Positions 61,643-64,000 of a stretch of 64,000 bases of DNA are shown one piece after another. Source of the DNA: Sphingomonas sp. LC-1. GTDB lineage: Bacteria > Pseudomonadota > Alphaproteobacteria > Sphingomonadales > Sphingomonadaceae. The notes beneath the pieces were generated by a model that made no database searches, had not been told where the DNA came from, and worked only from the letters and a program-made list of their open reading frames with translations. Location: the NCBI RefSeq assembly GCF_025371035.1, contig NZ_JANZXB010000002.1, forward strand, positions 372,001 through 436,000, in the 5' to 3' direction. The stretch's first letter is position 1. Every line of letters starts with the position of its first letter. The position numbers and the translations under genes were made by a program.

Positions 61643-62455
61643 ATGCAGGGCGGCGTTCGGATCCGGCAGGACAAGTGGCGGCGGCTGGCGGCTGTCGTCG
61701 CCACGGTGGCGGTCCATGCTGCGATCGTGGCGCTGTTGATCCTGGGGCAATCGCGAATTCGGCGGATCGACGATTCTCGGTGGTCGTCGCTGGCCTTGTT
61801 CGATGTGCCGCCTTTGCCCGAACCGCCACCCCTATCCGTGCCACCGCCACCGATCGAGCCCGCGCCGGTCAAGCGCGAAAGCCTGGCGGTGCGCCCGACG
61901 GCCGGCGGCGGATCGCCTCGTCCTGCGCCTGCCCCCGCCGCGCCGCAAGCCGCCCCCGCTGCGGTCGCGACGGCGCACTTCGATATGGTCGACCTGCCCG
62001 CCCCGGCCGCGGGGGTCAGCGCCGAACCGTCGCTGCGTATCGGGACGGCATTGTCGGATGGACGTGGCGCGGGCATCGCCAGCGGCCAGGGCACCGGTGG
62101 GGAAGGGCGAGGCACCGGCAATGGGCGTGGCGACGGCGATGGACCGGGCGACGGACGGTTACGCTTTGCGCTGGCCGAATGGATCGAAAAGCCGCCACAG
62201 GCCGTGATCGATGCGGCCTTTCCGAAGATGGCGCGAAGCGGCGGCATCAGCGGCGTCGCGGTGCTGCTCTGCGTCGTGCCTACGCCCGGTCGGCCCAAAA
62301 GCTGCTCGGTCGCGGCCGAAAAACCCAAGGGGCGCGGATTCGGGACGGCGGCACTCAGCCTCTATCCGCAATTCCGCCTCCGCCCGGTCATGAAGGGGGA
62401 TCAGGTCATTCAGCCCAAGGTGCTGGTGCCGGTGACCTTCGACGCCCGACGATAG
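61643..62455 (+). CDS. TonB-like energy-transducing protein with Gly/Asp-rich linker
   Basis: 270 residues. One N-terminal membrane helix (RLAAVVATVAVHAAIVALLI, about 15-34), a short proline-rich segment (PPLPEPPPLSVPPPP), then a long linker that switches to Gly/Arg/Asp repeats (ASGQGTGGEGRGTGNGRGDG). The C-terminal domain (about 190-270; ISGVAVLLCVVPTPGRPKSC and LSLYPQFRLRPVMKGDQVIQ) resembles the TonB C-terminal beta-sheet but is divergent. No exbB/exbD lie nearby. It could energise one of the receptors in this window. The 3' end is 10 bases from the convergent purK. Confidence 0.7.
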   Translation: MQGGVRIRQDKWRRLAAVVATVAVHAAIVALLILGQSRIRRIDDSRWSSLALFDVPPLPEPPPLSVPPPPIEPAPVKRESLAVRPTAGGGSPRPAPAPAAPQAAPAAVATAHFDMVDLPAPAAGVSAEPSLRIGTALSDGRGAGIASGQGTGGEGRGTGNGRGDGDGPGDGRLRFALAEWIEKPPQAVIDAAFPKMARSGGISGVAVLLCVVPTPGRPKSCSVAAEKPKGRGFGTAALSLYPQFRLRPVMKGDQVIQPKVLVPVTFDARR

Positions 62456-62465
62456 CGGGTCGCCT

Positions 62466-63521
62466 TCACCGCGTGACGCGCGTGATATGCCCCATCTTGC
62501 GCCCCGGCCGCGCCTCGCCCTTGCCATAGAGGTGCAAGTGCGCACCCTTTTCGGTCAGAGCGGTTTCCCAGGCATCGTCGCCGATCAGGTTGTCCATCTG
62601 TACTCGCGTGCCGGTCAGCGACGTATCGCCCAGGGGTAGGCCGCAAATCGCGCGGATATGATTCTCGAATTGCGAGGTTTCGGCACCCTCGATCGTCCAG
62701 TGCCCCGAATTGTGCACGCGCGGCGCCATCTCGTTGAAGACGGGGCCGTTCTCGGTCGCGAAGAACTCGCAGGCCAGTACGCCGACATAGCCCAGCTCTT
62801 CGGCGATACGGATGGCGAGCGCGGTCGCCTCTTCGGCCTGGGCGGCGATTTCGGGCGGCGCGGGCAGGGTCGAGGTGCGCAGGATCGCGTCGCGATGAAC
62901 ATTGTGCGGCGGATCGTAACGGACCGCCTTCCCGTCTTCCCCACGCGCGATCAGGATCGAGAATTCATGGGTGAAGCGGATGAACCCTTCCAACACCGCC
63001 GGACCACCGATCGCTTCCCACGCGGCGGCGGCCTCGGACAGGTCGCGGATCAGCACCTGCCCCTTGCCGTCATAGCCGAAGCGGGTCGTCTTCAGGATGG
63101 CGGGGCAGCCGATCCGCTCCAGCGCGGCGGTCAGGTCGGCGGCGCCATTCACCTCTGCCCAGGGGGCGGGGCGGCCACCGACCTTCTCGACAAAGCTCTT
63201 CTCGGCGATCCGGTCCTGCGCGACGCGAAGCGCGGCAGGTGAGGGGTGGACGGGCAACCGCTCGGCCAGCCATTCGACCGGCGTCACGTCGACATTCTCG
63301 AATTCATAGGTGACGACGTCACAGGCGGCGACGAAATCGGCCAGCACGACCTTGTTGTGATAATCCGCGCGGGTCAGCGAGGAGGCGGTCTGCGCCGCGA
63401 CGCTTTCCTCGTCCGGGGCCAGCACATGGGTGCGATAGCCCAGTTGCGCGGCCGCCACCGCCAGCATCCGGCCCAGTTGGCCGCCACCCAAGATTCCGAT
63501 CGTCGCGCCCGGCTTCAACAT
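62466..63521 (-). CDS. purK: 5-(carboxyamino)imidazole ribonucleotide synthase PurK
   Basis: ATP-grasp enzyme of purine synthesis that makes N5-CAIR. 351 residues from the ATG at 63521 (MLKPGATIGILGGGQLGRML); the frame is open for 40 codons upstream, but that is purE sequence in another frame. Motifs: VVTYEFENVDVTPVEWLAER, ILKTTRFGYDGKGQVLIRDL, VLEGFIRFTHEFSILIARGE, VFNEMAPRVHNSGHWTIEGA. It starts 4 bases after the purE stop. Confidence 0.97.
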   Translation of the reverse strand: MLKPGATIGILGGGQLGRMLAVAAAQLGYRTHVLAPDEESVAAQTASSLTRADYHNKVVLADFVAACDVVTYEFENVDVTPVEWLAERLPVHPSPAALRVAQDRIAEKSFVEKVGGRPAPWAEVNGAADLTAALERIGCPAILKTTRFGYDGKGQVLIRDLSEAAAAWEAIGGPAVLEGFIRFTHEFSILIARGEDGKAVRYDPPHNVHRDAILRTSTLPAPPEIAAQAEEATALAIRIAEELGYVGVLACEFFATENGPVFNEMAPRVHNSGHWTIEGAETSQFENHIRAICGLPLGDTSLTGTRVQMDNLIGDDAWETALTEKGAHLHLYGKGEARPGRKMGHITRVTR

Positions 63522-63525
63522 TGGC

Positions 63526-64000
63526 TTACCCTTGCGGATCGTTGGCGACGCTGTCGGTCTGGCGCTGGCGCCAGGCCTGCAATCGCTCGGACAGCGCTTC
63601 GTCGGACAGCGACAGGATCGAGGCGGCGAGCAGACCCGCATTGATCGCCCCCGCCTTGCCGATGGCCAGCGTGCCGACGGGAATGCCGCCCGGCATCTGG
63701 ACGATCGAGAGCAGGCTATCCATGCCCTTCAGCGCCTTGGATTCGACCGGGACGCCCAGCACCGGCAGATGCGTCATCGACGCCGCCATGCCCGGCAAAT
63801 GCGCCGCGCCGCCAGCCCCCGCGATGATGACCTTGATCCCGCGATCGGCGGCGGTGGTGGCATAATCGTACAGACGCTGCGGTGTGCGGTGCGCGGAGAC
63901 GACGCGGGTCTCGTGCGCGATGCCCAGCGCCTCCAGCGTCTCGGCGGCATGCCGCATGGTTTCCCAGTCCGAAGTGGACCCCATGATGATCCCGACCGAC
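63526..64000 (-). CDS. purE: 5-(carboxyamino)imidazole ribonucleotide mutase PurE (5' end cut by window)
   Basis: Converts N5-CAIR to CAIR. The N terminus lies beyond the window edge; the visible 157 codons begin at the conserved [20 protein letters not shown]. Other motifs: [81 protein letters not shown] few residues are missing at the start. Runs directly into purK as a purEK operon. Confidence 0.97.
   Translation of the reverse strand, partial: SVGIIMGSTSDWETMRHAAETLEALGIAHETRVVSAHRTPQRLYDYATTAADRGIKVIIAGAGGAAHLPGMAASMTHLPVLGVPVESKALKGMDSLLSIVQMPGGIPVGTLAIGKAGAINAGLLAASILSLSDEALSERLQAWRQRQTDSVANDPQG

Overview
The window is high-GC chromosomal DNA from an alphaproteobacterium, most likely a Sphingomonas or close relative (Sphingomonadaceae). 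The pointers are: TonB-dependent receptors with a DIVVTG-type TonB box, a MucR-type regulator, an IorB-like molybdenum hydroxylase, an FlgJ without a muramidase domain, DUF2093 beside xseA, and the linked set lgt / NDUFAF7-type methyltransferase / pgeF. Nearly all of it is ordinary coding DNA. I see no prophage, transposase, CRISPR array, rRNA or tRNA.

Layout. 1-9285: flagellar operon on +, from the end of flgD through flgE F G H I J K L, then the stator genes motA motB. 9475-11121: a MucR-family regulator (-), an intergenic region with a likely small RNA, and a small lysine-rich protein. 11193-15441 (-): rnd, lptC, lptA, lptB, rpoN, that is RNA maturation, LPS transport and sigma-54. 15740-16594: a tandem cold-shock-domain protein with a long Gly/Phe-rich tail. 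17075-18294 (-): a globin and a soluble chemotaxis-type signalling protein with overlapping reading frames. 18543-19582: a DUF1348 protein and a TetR regulator. 19616-24287 (-): lgt, methyltransferase, GNAT, pgeF and a PLP sulfur-amino-acid enzyme. 24613-28647 (+): molybdenum hydroxylase, hemH, phbB. 28760-40880: mixed housekeeping genes (rpmB, tadA, OmpA lipoprotein, CNNM/CorC protein, isochorismatase-like hydrolase, purD, xseA, M23 peptidase) and several small secreted proteins. 41633-53527: three large TonB-dependent receptors on +, with a TPR/aspartyl-beta-hydroxylase protein between the first two. 53594-64000: clpB (-), an M16 protease, a DUF885 peptidase, a TonB-like protein, and purK-purE (-).

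How the parts fit. The flagellar block supplies rod, hook, rings, junction proteins and motor. The lpt/rpoN block links outer-membrane assembly to an alternative sigma factor. The receptor block, the periplasmic peptidases and the TonB-like protein look like an outer-membrane uptake repertoire. The items most worth a second look are the split globin/MCP pair, the receptor island with its 2-oxoglutarate dioxygenase and repeated operator-like sites, a MucR protein with no cysteine, a FlgH with no lipobox cysteine, a probable sRNA near 10.45 kb, the orphan molybdenum hydroxylase coupled to hemH, and two palindromic REP-like elements.
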